From assembly GCA_050184295.1 (NCBI GenBank), contig JBFXAM010000001.1:1-64000 (forward strand): a DNA stretch of 64,000 bases, read 5' to 3'. Under the pieces are notes generated by a model. The model saw nothing but the letters and a program-made list of their open reading frames with translations, had not been told where the DNA came from and made no database searches. The position numbers and the translations under genes are program-made. Of this stretch, positions 53,738 through 62,803 are shown in pieces (position 1 is the first letter of the stretch; every line of letters starts with the position of its first letter). Origin of the DNA: JBFXAM01 sp050184295 (GTDB lineage Bacteria > Planctomycetota > Phycisphaerae > UBA1845 > Fen-1342).

Positions 53738-54742
53738 TCAGGGCCGCTCGCCGCGACGTCCGCCGCTGCCGATCGGCGCCGGTGGCGGTTCGGCGGGCGG
53801 TGGCGGTTCGTCGGGGGCCGGTGCGGCGGCGTCGCCGTCGTCCGTGGGCCGGGTCTCGGGATCGAGGCCGCTGCCGAGCTCGCCTTGGAGTTCAGCCATG
53901 ACGGTCATCAGCTCGGGGAGCATTCCCATCATGAGTGCCTGAAGGTCCTGGGGCGACTTGATGTCGGCCTGGTCGACCTGGTCGGTGAGCTTGTCGATGA
54001 TCGGATGGAGCGCCTTGAGAACGCGGTTGGCCTGAGCGGCTTCTTCGGCGGTGATGGGCTTGGGTAACTGGATGCGCCACTTTCCGTCCTGGCGCACGAG
54101 CGTCACGCGCTGATCGGCCGAAGGCGCCGCGCCCACTCCGGGAATTCCGCCCATCGTCCCCATGACGGCGGCCAGCGCTTCCTGCGGGGCGCCGACGTGG
54201 GCAGTGTCGGGGTCGGTGACCTCCACGACCACACCGGCGAACAGATCCTGTCCCGGCGCGATTCTCGCAAACAGCGCGTCGGGGTCTTTCAGGTCGATCG
54301 GCTGGCCCAGTTTTTCGCTGATGCCCCGGACCAGGCGCGCGACCTTGTCATACGTGTCGAGAAGGACCGACGTGTCGGCCTTGAGTGCCGCGACGTGGTC
54401 AGCGTTGAACGCGTCGAGGGCGACGTCGATATCCCCGCGAATGGCGGCCTTCACCACGTCGAGCAGGGCGGCCTTGACTTCGGACTGCGCGTCGCCTCCC
54501 GCGATGGACGCCCCCCCCGCGATCGCCGCGCCTGCGCCGGCGGGAGGCGGCGCGGGCTGATACGTGCTGAGATCCTTGAGGATTCCGGCGTCGACGGGCG
54601 GCGTGCGGACCGGCGCGCCGCTGGGAAGGTCGCCCAGGACGGCGTTGAACGCCGTGGATGGCGGTTGCGAGCGGTCGCAGCCGCACATCGCGAGTCCGGC
54701 GATGAGCAGAGCGATGAAGACGACGCGCGAGAAAGGGGCCAT
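53738..54742 (-). CDS. Hypothetical lipoprotein with Pro/Ala-rich tail
   Basis: The ATG at 54742 opens a lipoprotein signal (MAPFSRVVFIALLIAGLAM, lipobox MCGC). The 334-residue protein has a disordered linker with repeated Ala/Gly (about 60-85), then a folded helical region (VKAALLDVVKAAIRGDIDVALDAF) with a segment VTLVRQDGKWRIQLP that resembles DUF4878-like lumazine/NTF2 strands. The C-terminal 40 residues are Pro/Glu/Asp-rich. Function is unknown. It may be a surface lipoprotein. Confidence 0.65.
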   Translation of the reverse strand: MAPFSRVVFIALLIAGLAMCGCDRSQPPSTAFNAVLGDLPSGAPVRTPPVDAGILKDLSTYQPAPPPAGAGAAIAGGASIAGGDAQSEVKAALLDVVKAAIRGDIDVALDAFNADHVAALKADTSVLLDTYDKVARLVRGISEKLGQPIDLKDPDALFARIAPGQDLFAGVVVEVTDPDTAHVGAPQEALAAVMGTMGGIPGVGAAPSADQRVTLVRQDGKWRIQLPKPITAEEAAQANRVLKALHPIIDKLTDQVDQADIKSPQDLQALMMGMLPELMTVMAELQGELGSGLDPETRPTDDGDAAAPAPDEPPPPAEPPPAPIGSGGRRGERP

Positions 54743-54860
54743 GTCCGGTTCCGTGCGGTTTGCGTGGTTCACGCGGGGCGTCCGCCGAGGTTGCCGCCAG
54801 TGCATCAGCGTAGCGCGCCGGGTCGCGGGGGTCAATGCGCCGGCGCGGGACGGCGGCGGG

Positions 54861-55628
54861 TCAGGACGCGGATCGGAGGCGCTTCTGTCCGGCGAGCTTG
54901 TCGCGGATTTCGGCGGCGCGCTCATACGCTTCGGATTCGAGCGCCACGTGGAGATCCCACTCGAGACGTTCCGGAGCGTCGGTCGGCATGCGCTGCACCA
55001 GCTCCTGGCGCAGCTCCGCGAGGATGCCCAGCTCCTGAGCCGCGACTGTGACCGGCTCGTTGTCGTCCTCGGGGCGCGGCAGATTGCGGATGTGACAGAT
55101 CGCTTCGTCGAGCATGCGCAGGCCGTCGCCGAACTGCTCGCTGAGCAGGGCGCGATACACCCGGGCGCGCGTGTTCATCATGATCGTGTACGCGCGCTGC
55201 GGCTCAAGCGCGGCGCGGTCCGCGTCGGTGGCGGCGTATTCGCGGCAAAGGTCCATGGCACGGAGGTTGCGGAGCGTGTCGCGCTCGACGCCGTCCCAGT
55301 CCTCGAGCACAAAATACGAGAGATAACGCTGGTAATAGAGATACGCCTCGTGCCGAAGCTCGCGGCAGTCCTCCGGCGAGAGCGTAAACGTCGCCTCTTG
55401 ATCGGCCGGCGCGCTTTCGGCGAGGCGGCGTTCATGATGGTCGAGGAGCGACTCGCAGCCGAAGGGCGACTTGCCGTCCGGGCGGCCGAGCGGCTCGAAC
55501 TGAAGCACGCCGAGGTCGACGCGCGTTTGGATTTTCTCTCGTCCGGCCCGGCCGATAATTTTCCGCACGGAGATCTTGCCGGGTTCGAACTCCCAGCCTT
55601 CGAGCAGCTCGCGCAGGTCTCGGTTCAT
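54861..55628 (-). CDS. UvrB/UvrC-motif protein, conserved hypothetical
   Basis: The 255-residue protein ends with a helical hairpin of the UvrB/UvrC interaction type (WDLHVALESEAYERAAEIRDKL). The middle part is helical (RELRHEAYLYYQRYLSYFVLEDWDGVERDT) and resembles a tetratricopeptide-like fold. The N-terminus begins MNRDLRELLEGWEFEPGKISVRKI with a conserved KIQTRVDLGVLQFEPLGRPDG. Proteins with this layout recur in Planctomycetota without assigned function. The UVR motif elsewhere mediates contact with UvrA/UvrC or Clp regulators. The gap 55629-55796 is gene-free. Confidence 0.7.
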   Translation of the reverse strand: MNRDLRELLEGWEFEPGKISVRKIIGRAGREKIQTRVDLGVLQFEPLGRPDGKSPFGCESLLDHHERRLAESAPADQEATFTLSPEDCRELRHEAYLYYQRYLSYFVLEDWDGVERDTLRNLRAMDLCREYAATDADRAALEPQRAYTIMMNTRARVYRALLSEQFGDGLRMLDEAICHIRNLPRPEDDNEPVTVAAQELGILAELRQELVQRMPTDAPERLEWDLHVALESEAYERAAEIRDKLAGQKRLRSAS

Positions 55629-55796
55629 GGTGAGAGGCGTATCGGCCGGGGCGCGACGGCGGTCGAATAACGGCGTGGCGGGCGTGCCGTCGCGGCCGGC
55701 ACGCGAATATTTAAGGAACCGCGCAATGAGCGCGACGCCGTTGAGTCGCCTTCGACCGACCCCTCCGGCGACCCGCCCGGCAACGCTCAGGTCGGT

Positions 55797-56399
55797 CTAA
55801 GGCGACTCGACCGCATCGGGCGCGGCGCCACCGTCCGGTGCCCCGCCGACGATCGGCGGCTTCCCCGTCTCCATCCGCAAGGGCTCCACCGGCTCGGCCA
55901 TCCGCGTGTGTTGCTCCGCGCGTTCCGCATCGTGATCGAACCCGAGCGCCTGCCGGCTGACATAGCCATCGCTGTGTATGAGGGTCCAAGGCGGTGTGGC
56001 GACCGCGCTGACGGGGAGCATGAGCCAGTTCGCGGTGTAGCGAGCGAAGGAGTAGGGCATCGCGAGGTAGTCTTCCCAGCCGATGCGATACTCGCGCCGC
56101 CCGGCGCCCTTGTCTTCAAACGGGTCTTCGAAATAGAGCGGCGCGTGGGCGACTTGGCCGTCCTCCGTCCGAACAACGGTCGGCGCCCCATCCCGCGTCA
56201 CTTGGGGCGCCGGCTGAAAACGGGCGACGACGTCCGCCGCGGTCGGCGTCGTCCACGTCACCCCCATCGACGCGCCATCCTCGCGCCAGACGTTTTCCGC
56301 CGTCGCACAGCCGAACAATGTCGCCGCGAGCGCCGCGGCGCCGACGAGCGTGATGCGCCGGGTTTGGAATCGCGTCCCTGCGCTGCGCAGCTGGGTCAT
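55797..56399 (-). CDS. Hypothetical lipoprotein downstream of guaB
   Basis: I start it at the ATG at 56399, which has GGAG six bases upstream; another ATG at 56432 overlaps the guaB stop and is also possible. The signal peptide (RRITLVGAAALAATLFGCATA) has lipobox LFGC. The mature part includes YRIGWEDYLAMPYSFARYTANWLMLPVSAVATPPWTL, suggesting membrane association, and a Gly/Pro-rich tail. There is no recognised domain. It is probably co-transcribed with guaB, but no functional link is evident. Confidence 0.6.
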   Translation of the reverse strand: MTQLRSAGTRFQTRRITLVGAAALAATLFGCATAENVWREDGASMGVTWTTPTAADVVARFQPAPQVTRDGAPTVVRTEDGQVAHAPLYFEDPFEDKGAGRREYRIGWEDYLAMPYSFARYTANWLMLPVSAVATPPWTLIHSDGYVSRQALGFDHDAERAEQHTRMAEPVEPLRMETGKPPIVGGAPDGGAAPDAVESP

Positions 56400-56428
56400 G
56401 TTGCTCCGCGCCTTTCCTGAATCTGCGG

Positions 56429-57904
56429 TCATTCCTCGACCGTGTATTCCACCGCGTAGTTGGTGGGCTCTTTGGTGATCTGGATGTCGTGCGGGTGCGA
56501 CTCGGCGACGCCGGCGCCCGTCACGCGTACGAATTTCGTGTTTCGCCGCAACGCGTCGACCGTTCCCGCCCCCGCGTAGCCCATGCCCTGTCGCAGGCCG
56601 CCGACCAGTTGATAAACATTCTCGGAGAGCGGGCCGCGATACGGCACGCGGCCCTCGACGCCTTCGGGCACGAGCTTCTTGGGCTGGTTGGCGTTCTGTC
56701 CGTAGCGATCGGCGCTGCCTGCGACCATCGCGCCGAGCGAGCCCATCCCGCGGTATTCCTTGTAGCGCCGGCCTTTCCACAACACGAGCTGTCCCGGCGA
56801 TTCGTCGAGACCCGCGAACAGCGAACCCATCATCACGCTGTGCGCGCCCGCCGCCAGCGCTTTGGCGATGTCGCCGCTATAGCGCACGCCCCCGTCGGCG
56901 ATCACCGGCACCGTGGCCGCGGACGCCACGTTGAGAATCGCGGTGATCTGCGGCATTCCAGCGCCGGTGACGACCCGCGTCGTGCAGATCGAGCCTGGCC
57001 CGATCCCGACCTTGATCGCGTCCGCGCCGGCGTCGATCAGCTCGCGCGCGCCGTCCGCGGTCACGACGTTGCCCGCCACCAGTTGCACAGAATACTGTTG
57101 CCGCAGCGCGCGAACGGTCTCGACGACCGCGTCGCTGTGGCCGTGCGCCGAATCGACGACGATGACGTCGACGTCGACGCCGATCAGCGACGCGGCGCGG
57201 TCGTAGTCATAGGCGCCGATCGCGGCCCCGACGCGCAGCCGACCGCGGGCGTCCTTGCAGCGCTGCGGAAACTCGCGCGCCCGGTCGATGTCGCGCATCG
57301 TGATCAGGCCGGTGAGCTTGTTCGACTTGTCCACCAGCAGGAGCTTCTCCACCTTCGCCCGCTTCAGGATGCCCTCGGCCTCGTCGAGCGTGGTCTGCGG
57401 CGGGGCCTTGACGAGGTTTTCGCGCGTCATGACATCCGAGAGCGGCCGATTGTTGGTTTCGAGGAACTTGAGATCACGGCGCGTGAGGATTCCCACGAGT
57501 TGTCCGTTGGCGGACGTGATCGGAATGCCGCTGACGTTCTGGAGGCGCATGACCGTCTGCGCCTTCTCGACGGTGTCGTCCGGGCGGAGCGTCACGGGGT
57601 CGAGAATGACCCCGCTCTCGGAGCGCTTCACCTTGCGGACCTCGCGCGTCTGCGCCTCGATCGACAGGTTGCGGTGAATAACGCCGATGCCGCCTTCCTG
57701 CGCGAGCGCGATCGCCAGGCCGCTCTCCGTGACGGTGTCCATCGGGGCGCTAACGATCGGGATGTTAATGCGGATTTCGCGGGTGAGCTGCGTTGAGACG
57801 TCGATGTCGCGCGGATGGAGCGCGGCGCGGGCGGGTACGATGAGCACGTCGTCGAACGTCAGGGCGTCGCCGAGAACCTTGTCGAAGTGCGCCGCGTCTG
57901 CCAT
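56429..57904 (-). CDS. guaB: Inosine-5'-monophosphate dehydrogenase
   Basis: The 491-residue enzyme oxidises IMP to XMP, the committed step of GMP synthesis. The TIM barrel is interrupted by two CBS domains at about 95-205 (SGVILDPVTLRPDDTV, VSGIPITSANGQLVGILTRRDL). The catalytic Cys307 lies in GIGPGSICTTRVVTG, and the flap region carries the Arg-Tyr pair (SADRYGQNA). The length is typical. Its promoter lies so close to the ATG that the mRNA is predicted to be leaderless. A lipoprotein gene overlaps or follows directly. Confidence 0.97.
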   Translation of the reverse strand: MADAAHFDKVLGDALTFDDVLIVPARAALHPRDIDVSTQLTREIRINIPIVSAPMDTVTESGLAIALAQEGGIGVIHRNLSIEAQTREVRKVKRSESGVILDPVTLRPDDTVEKAQTVMRLQNVSGIPITSANGQLVGILTRRDLKFLETNNRPLSDVMTRENLVKAPPQTTLDEAEGILKRAKVEKLLLVDKSNKLTGLITMRDIDRAREFPQRCKDARGRLRVGAAIGAYDYDRAASLIGVDVDVIVVDSAHGHSDAVVETVRALRQQYSVQLVAGNVVTADGARELIDAGADAIKVGIGPGSICTTRVVTGAGMPQITAILNVASAATVPVIADGGVRYSGDIAKALAAGAHSVMMGSLFAGLDESPGQLVLWKGRRYKEYRGMGSLGAMVAGSADRYGQNANQPKKLVPEGVEGRVPYRGPLSENVYQLVGGLRQGMGYAGAGTVDALRRNTKFVRVTGAGVAESHPHDIQITKEPTNYAVEYTVEE

Positions 57905-57910
57905 GGAGCT

Positions 57911-57938
57911 ATCATACGAATCGCGCGGTGCGCGTCAA
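57911..57938 (-). promoter_or_regulatory. Candidate leaderless promoter of guaB
   Basis: TTGACG (57933-57938) and TATGAT (57911-57916) are 16 bases apart on the minus strand. Only six bases separate the -10 from the ATG at 57904, so the expected start of transcription is the start codon itself. Confidence 0.55.
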
Positions 57939-58226
57939 GAATCCGCAATCGGCTTGCGGGTTGAAGGCGGTGCGTTCGCGGCGGGGTCACCTGTCAATGC
58001 CCGATCTCCACGACGCCGGCAGGCGGGCGCAGCGGCTCCGGGCCCGCCGCGTGGCGCGCCCGGCGCCGACGAGCCGGCACCGCGGTGCGTCGGCCGAACC
58101 CGCGCCCGTTTCCAGCTCGCCGCTGAATCGCTGCTCTCGATTCCAAGGCGCGCCACGTCACAAACATCCGCGCGGGCTGACGCCGGCGGCTCAACGGCGC
58201 GCTCGGCATTCATGGATGATGACGAC
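57939..58226. other. Gene-free stretch between guaB and moaC
   Basis: No gene is supportable here. The segment CGCGGGCTGACGCCGGCGGCTC at the moaC end has palindromic character that resembles degenerate intergenic repeats, but it is too weak to call as a repeat. Confidence 0.4.
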
Positions 58227-58712
58227 TTAGAGCTGCGCCCGTTTCCAGTCGCCGGACTTGCCGCCGCTCTTGGACTCCAGTTGGAGCGGACCGATGACAA
58301 TGTCCTTGCTGACGGCCTTGCACATGTCGTAGACCGTCAGGGCCGCGACGGCGCACGCCGTCAGCGCCTCCAGCTCGACGCCCGTCTTGCCTTCCACGCG
58401 CGTTTCCGCCGTGATCCGCAGCCGATCGGGCGGCAGCGGCTCGAAGCGCAGATCGACAAACTCGGGCGCGAGACTGTGGCACAGGGGGATCAGCTCACAC
58501 GTCTTCTTGGCGGCTTGGATGCCCGCGAGCTTCGCTGTCGCGAGCACATCGCCTTTCGGCAGGGCGTGGGCTGCGAGTTTTTCGAGCACGTCGCGGCCGA
58601 GCACCACCATCGCGGACGCGACGGCCCGGCGCGCGGTCGGTGGTTTGCGCGAGACATCGACCATGCGAACGCCGCCCGCGGCGTCGATGTGACTGAATTC
58701 GTTTTCACTCAT
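58227..58712 (-). CDS. moaC: Cyclic pyranopterin monophosphate synthase MoaC
   Basis: The 161-residue enzyme converts the GTP-derived cyclohydro-dihydro-GTP to cyclic pyranopterin monophosphate in molybdenum cofactor synthesis. The family features are FSHIDAAGGVRMVDVS at the start, GIQAAKKTCELIPLCH, and the catalytic region EALTACAVAALTVYDMCKAVSKD. The length is typical. It follows the sugar-ABC ATPase gene by 66 bases on the same strand. No moaA lies in view; mogA is 4 kb away. Confidence 0.95.
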   Translation of the reverse strand: MSENEFSHIDAAGGVRMVDVSRKPPTARRAVASAMVVLGRDVLEKLAAHALPKGDVLATAKLAGIQAAKKTCELIPLCHSLAPEFVDLRFEPLPPDRLRITAETRVEGKTGVELEALTACAVAALTVYDMCKAVSKDIVIGPLQLESKSGGKSGDWKRAQL

Positions 58713-58778
58713 CGGCCGAAATCTCCGATTTCGTCGTGCGAGGTTCCGCCGGATCGCGTCCGCGGATCAGGCGCGTGC

Positions 58779-60275
58779 TCACGCCGCCGACACGTTCGCC
58801 ATCATGCGCATCAACACGTCCTGCGTCGCATGTTCGCGCAGCACCTCGCCGACCAGCCGCCCGTTCCGCAGCACAAGAATCCGCGTGCTCAAGTGCAGCA
58901 GCTCCGGCAGCTCCGAGCTGATCAGCAGAATCGCGTGTCCGTCGATCGCGAGCTGGTCGATCAACTGGTGAATCTCCGCCTTGGCGCCGACGTCGATGCC
59001 GCGCGTCGGCTCGTCCAGCATCAACACCTGGCAACGCTGCGCGAGCCACTTGGCGAGCGCGATCTTCTGCTGGTTGCCGCCGGAGAGCCCCGCGATTCCC
59101 GCGTCGATGCCCGGCGCGCGAACACGCAGCTTCTGAAAGTACTCGTCCGCCAGCGCCGCCTCTCGGCGCCGATCCACGAACAGCCAGCGCCGCAGCCGCG
59201 ACAGCATCGACAGCGACAGGTTCTCGCGACACGTCATCGTCAGCACCAGCGCCTGGCGCTTGCGATCCTCCGGCAGCAGCCCGACGCCGCGCGCGATCGC
59301 GTCCTGCGGCGTGCGGATCGACACCGGGCGGTCGTTCAGATACACGGTTCCGCGCGTCAGCCGATCGACACCGAAGATCGTCCGCGCGACCTCGCTGCGT
59401 CCGGCGCCGACGAGTCCGGCGAGCCCGACCACTTCGCCGGCTCGCACCGCAAAGGACACGTTTTCGAACCAGCCGCGCGACGTGAGCCCCTCGACCCGCA
59501 ACCGCGTCGGGCCCGCCGGCGTTCGCAAGTGCTCCGGCAGATACTCGGCGAGCGGCCGCCCGATCATCAGGTGCACGATCTCGTCGGCGTTGGTGTCCGC
59601 GGTGTCGAGCGTGCCGACAAACCGCCCGTCGCGCAGAACCGTGATCCGGTCGCACAAGCGCGTGATTTCCTCGATGCGGTGCGACACGTACAGGACCGTG
59701 ACGCCCTCGGCCCGCAGCTTGCCGAGGATGCCGAACAGCCGCTCGCTCTCAGCCGCGGCGAGCGAGCTGGTGGGCTCGTCCATGATGACGATCCGCGCTC
59801 GGCGTCCGATCGCCACCGCGATTTGCACGAGCTGCTCCTGTCCGGTCGAGAGCCGACCGATCGGCGTGCGCGGGTCGACGTTGAGTCCGACGGGGACGAG
59901 CAGTTCGCGCGCGTGATCGAGCAAGTCGCGCCACCGGACGAATCCGCCGGCGGTGGGCGTCCGCCCCAGGAACAAGTTCTCAGCGATCGAGAGGTTCGGG
60001 CAAAACGCGAGCTCCTGGTGAACGATCGCGACACCGGCCCGGGCGGCGTCCAGCGGCGTGCAAAAGCGCACCGGCGCGCCGTCCAGCAGCACGCGGCCGG
60101 CGTCCGCGCAGTAGATGCCGGCGAGGATCTTGCCGAGTGTGCTCTTGCCGGCGCCGTTCTCGCCCATGATCGCGTGGCACTCGCCGCGCCGCACGTCGAA
60201 CGACACCTCGGCGAGCGCCGTGACGCCCGGAAAGCGCTTGGTTACACCCTCGAATCGCAGGATCGGATCGCTCAT
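58779..60275 (-). CDS. Sugar ABC transporter ATP-binding protein (RbsA/MglA-like, two ATPase domains)
   Basis: The 498-residue protein has two ABC domains. The first has Walker A GENGAGKST, signature LSTGQEQLV and Walker B VIMDEPTSSL. The second has the degenerate Walker A GLVGAGRSE typical of this family, signature LSGGNQQK and Walker B LMLDEPTRGID. Such proteins energise ribose, galactose or other monosaccharide uptake. No permease or binding-protein gene flanks it, so its partners are elsewhere or it is orphan. The ATG at 60275 is 9 bases from a TACACT hexamer. Confidence 0.92.
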   Translation of the reverse strand: MSDPILRFEGVTKRFPGVTALAEVSFDVRRGECHAIMGENGAGKSTLGKILAGIYCADAGRVLLDGAPVRFCTPLDAARAGVAIVHQELAFCPNLSIAENLFLGRTPTAGGFVRWRDLLDHARELLVPVGLNVDPRTPIGRLSTGQEQLVQIAVAIGRRARIVIMDEPTSSLAAAESERLFGILGKLRAEGVTVLYVSHRIEEITRLCDRITVLRDGRFVGTLDTADTNADEIVHLMIGRPLAEYLPEHLRTPAGPTRLRVEGLTSRGWFENVSFAVRAGEVVGLAGLVGAGRSEVARTIFGVDRLTRGTVYLNDRPVSIRTPQDAIARGVGLLPEDRKRQALVLTMTCRENLSLSMLSRLRRWLFVDRRREAALADEYFQKLRVRAPGIDAGIAGLSGGNQQKIALAKWLAQRCQVLMLDEPTRGIDVGAKAEIHQLIDQLAIDGHAILLISSELPELLHLSTRILVLRNGRLVGEVLREHATQDVLMRMMANVSAA

Positions 60276-60331
60276 TCCGCGGCCAGTGTACGCCGCGGCC
60301 GGCGGTCGTGCGACGCCCGGGGCGCCGCGCG

Positions 60332-62500
60332 TCAGATCCCCGCGACGGCGGCCACGAACGGATCGATGTCGAAGTTGTCGATCCGCCCGTCGCGGTTCAT
60401 GTCGGCGAGGTTGACGTTGCAGAGCGGATACGCTGCGTTGTAGCCGGCGGGATTCGTCACAGCGAGCACGAACGGGTCGATATCGAAGTTGTTCAGCGCG
60501 CCGTCGCAATTCAGGTCGCCGTCGATCGTGCCGAACACGATTCGCACCATCGCCGTGCTCGAGTTCCCCGCCGCGCTCGTCACGCGGTAGGTGAACGTGT
60601 CCACGCCCGCCGCGTTGGCGGTGGGGCGCATCAGCCGCGACGGGCCGGTCTGACCCGCGGTGAGCGACGCTTCGGTCGGCGGCGTCACGATCTCGTAGGT
60701 CAATGCGGTCTGGTTGTTGTCGAAGGTCGCCGGCAGCTCGATCACGAACGGCTGGTCGTCGAGCACCCGCTTGGTGTATCCATACGCGACCGGCGGCGCC
60801 GCCGCCGGCGCGCCCGCCGAATACGCGATGCTCAGCGTGCGCGGGGCGCTGCGGACAAGCATGCCGTCGGCAAACAGCGCCTCGGCCTGCACGCGCACGT
60901 CGCCGGCCCCCAGCGTCGCGCCGAAGACGAGCAGCGCCTGCGAGCTGCCCGCGCCGGCCGCCACTACCCGTCCATTGTGCAGCACGCGCATCTCGCGAAT
61001 GACGCCTCCGGCGCCCGCAACGTCAAAGACGAAGGGCGTCGAGAGATCGCCGCTGCTCTGGTTCACGCTGAGCGTAGCGAACCGCCCGCGGTTATTCACA
61101 TTCAGCGGTCCGACCCACGCGCCGGTCGAGCGCACCAGCGTGCTGTCGATTCCCAGCACGCGCAACTCGTGCCATCCGTCGGCGAGCGCCGCCGTGTCGA
61201 TCGGGATTTCCGTGTCGGGCAGCACGGCCGTGCGGAACACGCCGTCAATCAGCACGTCGAAGCGGTAGATGACGGCGGTCGGGTGGGGGCTGTCGCCGGT
61301 CGGGTTGATGAGAATCTCGCCGCTGACCGGGCCGACCGGAGCGTCCGGAACTTCGATCGTCGGCACGTACGCGAACGGCCGCGTGAGCGGATCGCCGAGC
61401 AGCAGACCCTGAAACGGGGCGTAGTTCACGCTGCGCTGCACGGCTTCGCCGAGCGACAGTCCCTGGTGGTAGAAGACGTGCATGCGCGCGTGCGGGAACT
61501 TGCCGGCATAGTTGCAGGGTTCCTGCACCTGGCCCCACGAGCCGCTCGCGCCGCGGCGAACCCACAGCGAGATTTTTTCCTGCGAGCTGATGTCAAAGGT
61601 GGCGGCATAGCTCGTCAGGTGGTCGCAGAACGAGCCCGGCAGGATCGTCATGTCCGTCGTCTCGATGCCCGGCGACGCCCAGCCGGTCATGATGCCAAGG
61701 CAATCGTGCCGCCCGGTCGGCAGGATCGCCATCTGGTGCTCGGCCTGTCCGCCGAGCGCTTCGATCGACGCGACCGCGGTGGGGTAGTTGCCGTGGCGCG
61801 GATTGCTGCGGGCGACGTCGGTCGTCTGTTCGTAGTAATACGTGCCCGCCGGGCGCGTGCCGTCGACCGCGACGCTGCGGTCGATCATGTCGATGATCTC
61901 GGGCACCGTGTTGCCGCGCTCGCCCGTGTACCCCAGCATCGCGCCGATGAAGTAGCGCCGGTTGCCGGTCATCGAGCTCGGCGTGCCGTTCAGCCAGCCG
62001 ATCGAGCTGTCGAACGCGCGGGCCACGTCGCTGTTGATGTAATAGTGGTTGGTCAGCGATACCTGCACGTTGCCGGCGAGAATCTCGTTCTCGATAAACG
62101 CGAGCGCATACGCACCGCTCACCGAGAAGCGCGACACCGCCGAGCAGCCGTCGACCACGTAGCCGGGTGCGGTGACGTAGAACGAACCGCCCGGCGGAAT
62201 GACGATGTAATCGATGTGGTCGAGCACGCCGGTGTTGGCAAGCCAGCCGAAGAGCGCATCGAGATTCACGCTGGCGAAGGTCGCGTAGTCGGGCGCGCCC
62301 GGGTCCATGTAGAGGACGTTCTGGTCCGGGATGTTGCGGGCGGCCTTGTAGTGGTTTGCGACGTACAGCGACTCCGGCTTCGACGGATCGACGATCAAGA
62401 GCACATTCTCGCCGCTGCCGCCTGCGTACGCGACGCCCGCCGCCAGTCCCAGAATCGTTCCCAGGAACGCGGCTGCGTTCCATACGCTCCGTGGTCGCAT
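60332..62500 (-). CDS. TIGR03790-like secreted protein with dockerin-like C-terminus
   Basis: The ATG follows GAGGAA and opens a signal peptide (SVWNAAAFLGTILGLAAGVA). The first 380 residues match TIGR03790-like proteins: ENVLLIVDPSKPESLYVANHY, KAARNIPDQNVLYMD, HIDYIVIPPG, and later YAATFDISSQEKISLWVRRGASGSWGQ replaced by GTVHEP-like context with HVFYHQGLSLGEAVQRS. Two or three beta-sandwich domains follow. The end is the dockerin-like pair DLNCDGALNNFDIDPF and DMNRDGRIDNFDIDPF. It is 722 residues. Family function is unknown; the fold of the first domain may be caspase-like, which is inference. Confidence 0.75.
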   Translation of the reverse strand: MRPRSVWNAAAFLGTILGLAAGVAYAGGSGENVLLIVDPSKPESLYVANHYKAARNIPDQNVLYMDPGAPDYATFASVNLDALFGWLANTGVLDHIDYIVIPPGGSFYVTAPGYVVDGCSAVSRFSVSGAYALAFIENEILAGNVQVSLTNHYYINSDVARAFDSSIGWLNGTPSSMTGNRRYFIGAMLGYTGERGNTVPEIIDMIDRSVAVDGTRPAGTYYYEQTTDVARSNPRHGNYPTAVASIEALGGQAEHQMAILPTGRHDCLGIMTGWASPGIETTDMTILPGSFCDHLTSYAATFDISSQEKISLWVRRGASGSWGQVQEPCNYAGKFPHARMHVFYHQGLSLGEAVQRSVNYAPFQGLLLGDPLTRPFAYVPTIEVPDAPVGPVSGEILINPTGDSPHPTAVIYRFDVLIDGVFRTAVLPDTEIPIDTAALADGWHELRVLGIDSTLVRSTGAWVGPLNVNNRGRFATLSVNQSSGDLSTPFVFDVAGAGGVIREMRVLHNGRVVAAGAGSSQALLVFGATLGAGDVRVQAEALFADGMLVRSAPRTLSIAYSAGAPAAAPPVAYGYTKRVLDDQPFVIELPATFDNNQTALTYEIVTPPTEASLTAGQTGPSRLMRPTANAAGVDTFTYRVTSAAGNSSTAMVRIVFGTIDGDLNCDGALNNFDIDPFVLAVTNPAGYNAAYPLCNVNLADMNRDGRIDNFDIDPFVAAVAGI

Positions 62501-62803
62501 TGTGCTGATTCCTCATCCCGGCGCGGCGCGCCCGAAGCAGGCAGGTCGCCCGCGGCGCGCCGGTGTCATGGCCCACGCCGTCCCGCGCGAGCCGGCGCGA
62601 CTCACAACGTACTACGCCAGCCGCCGCCGGGTCAACGGAATTCTCCACGCCCCCGCGCCGCGCCCGGTCGCGCCCTGCTTTTTCCGGCCCCTGCGCGCCG
62701 CTGCGTTCGCACCGCGGGCGGGGCGCGTTTGCGGATAGAATCCTCTCGACGACCCGCATGCCGCCCGTGCGGCGACGGTGTCGCGCCTCCGTCGGAATTC
62801 GAC
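62501..62803. other. Divergent gap between the TIGR03790-like gene and mogA
   Basis: The 303-base gap holds no gene. TAGAAT at 62736-62741, about 63 bases before the mogA ATG, could be a -10 element, but no -35 accompanies it. Confidence 0.3.

Noticed and set aside
57687..60443. A 918-codon plus-strand frame across guaB, moaC and the ABC gene
   Set aside because: It runs through three real minus-strand genes and shows no family similarity.
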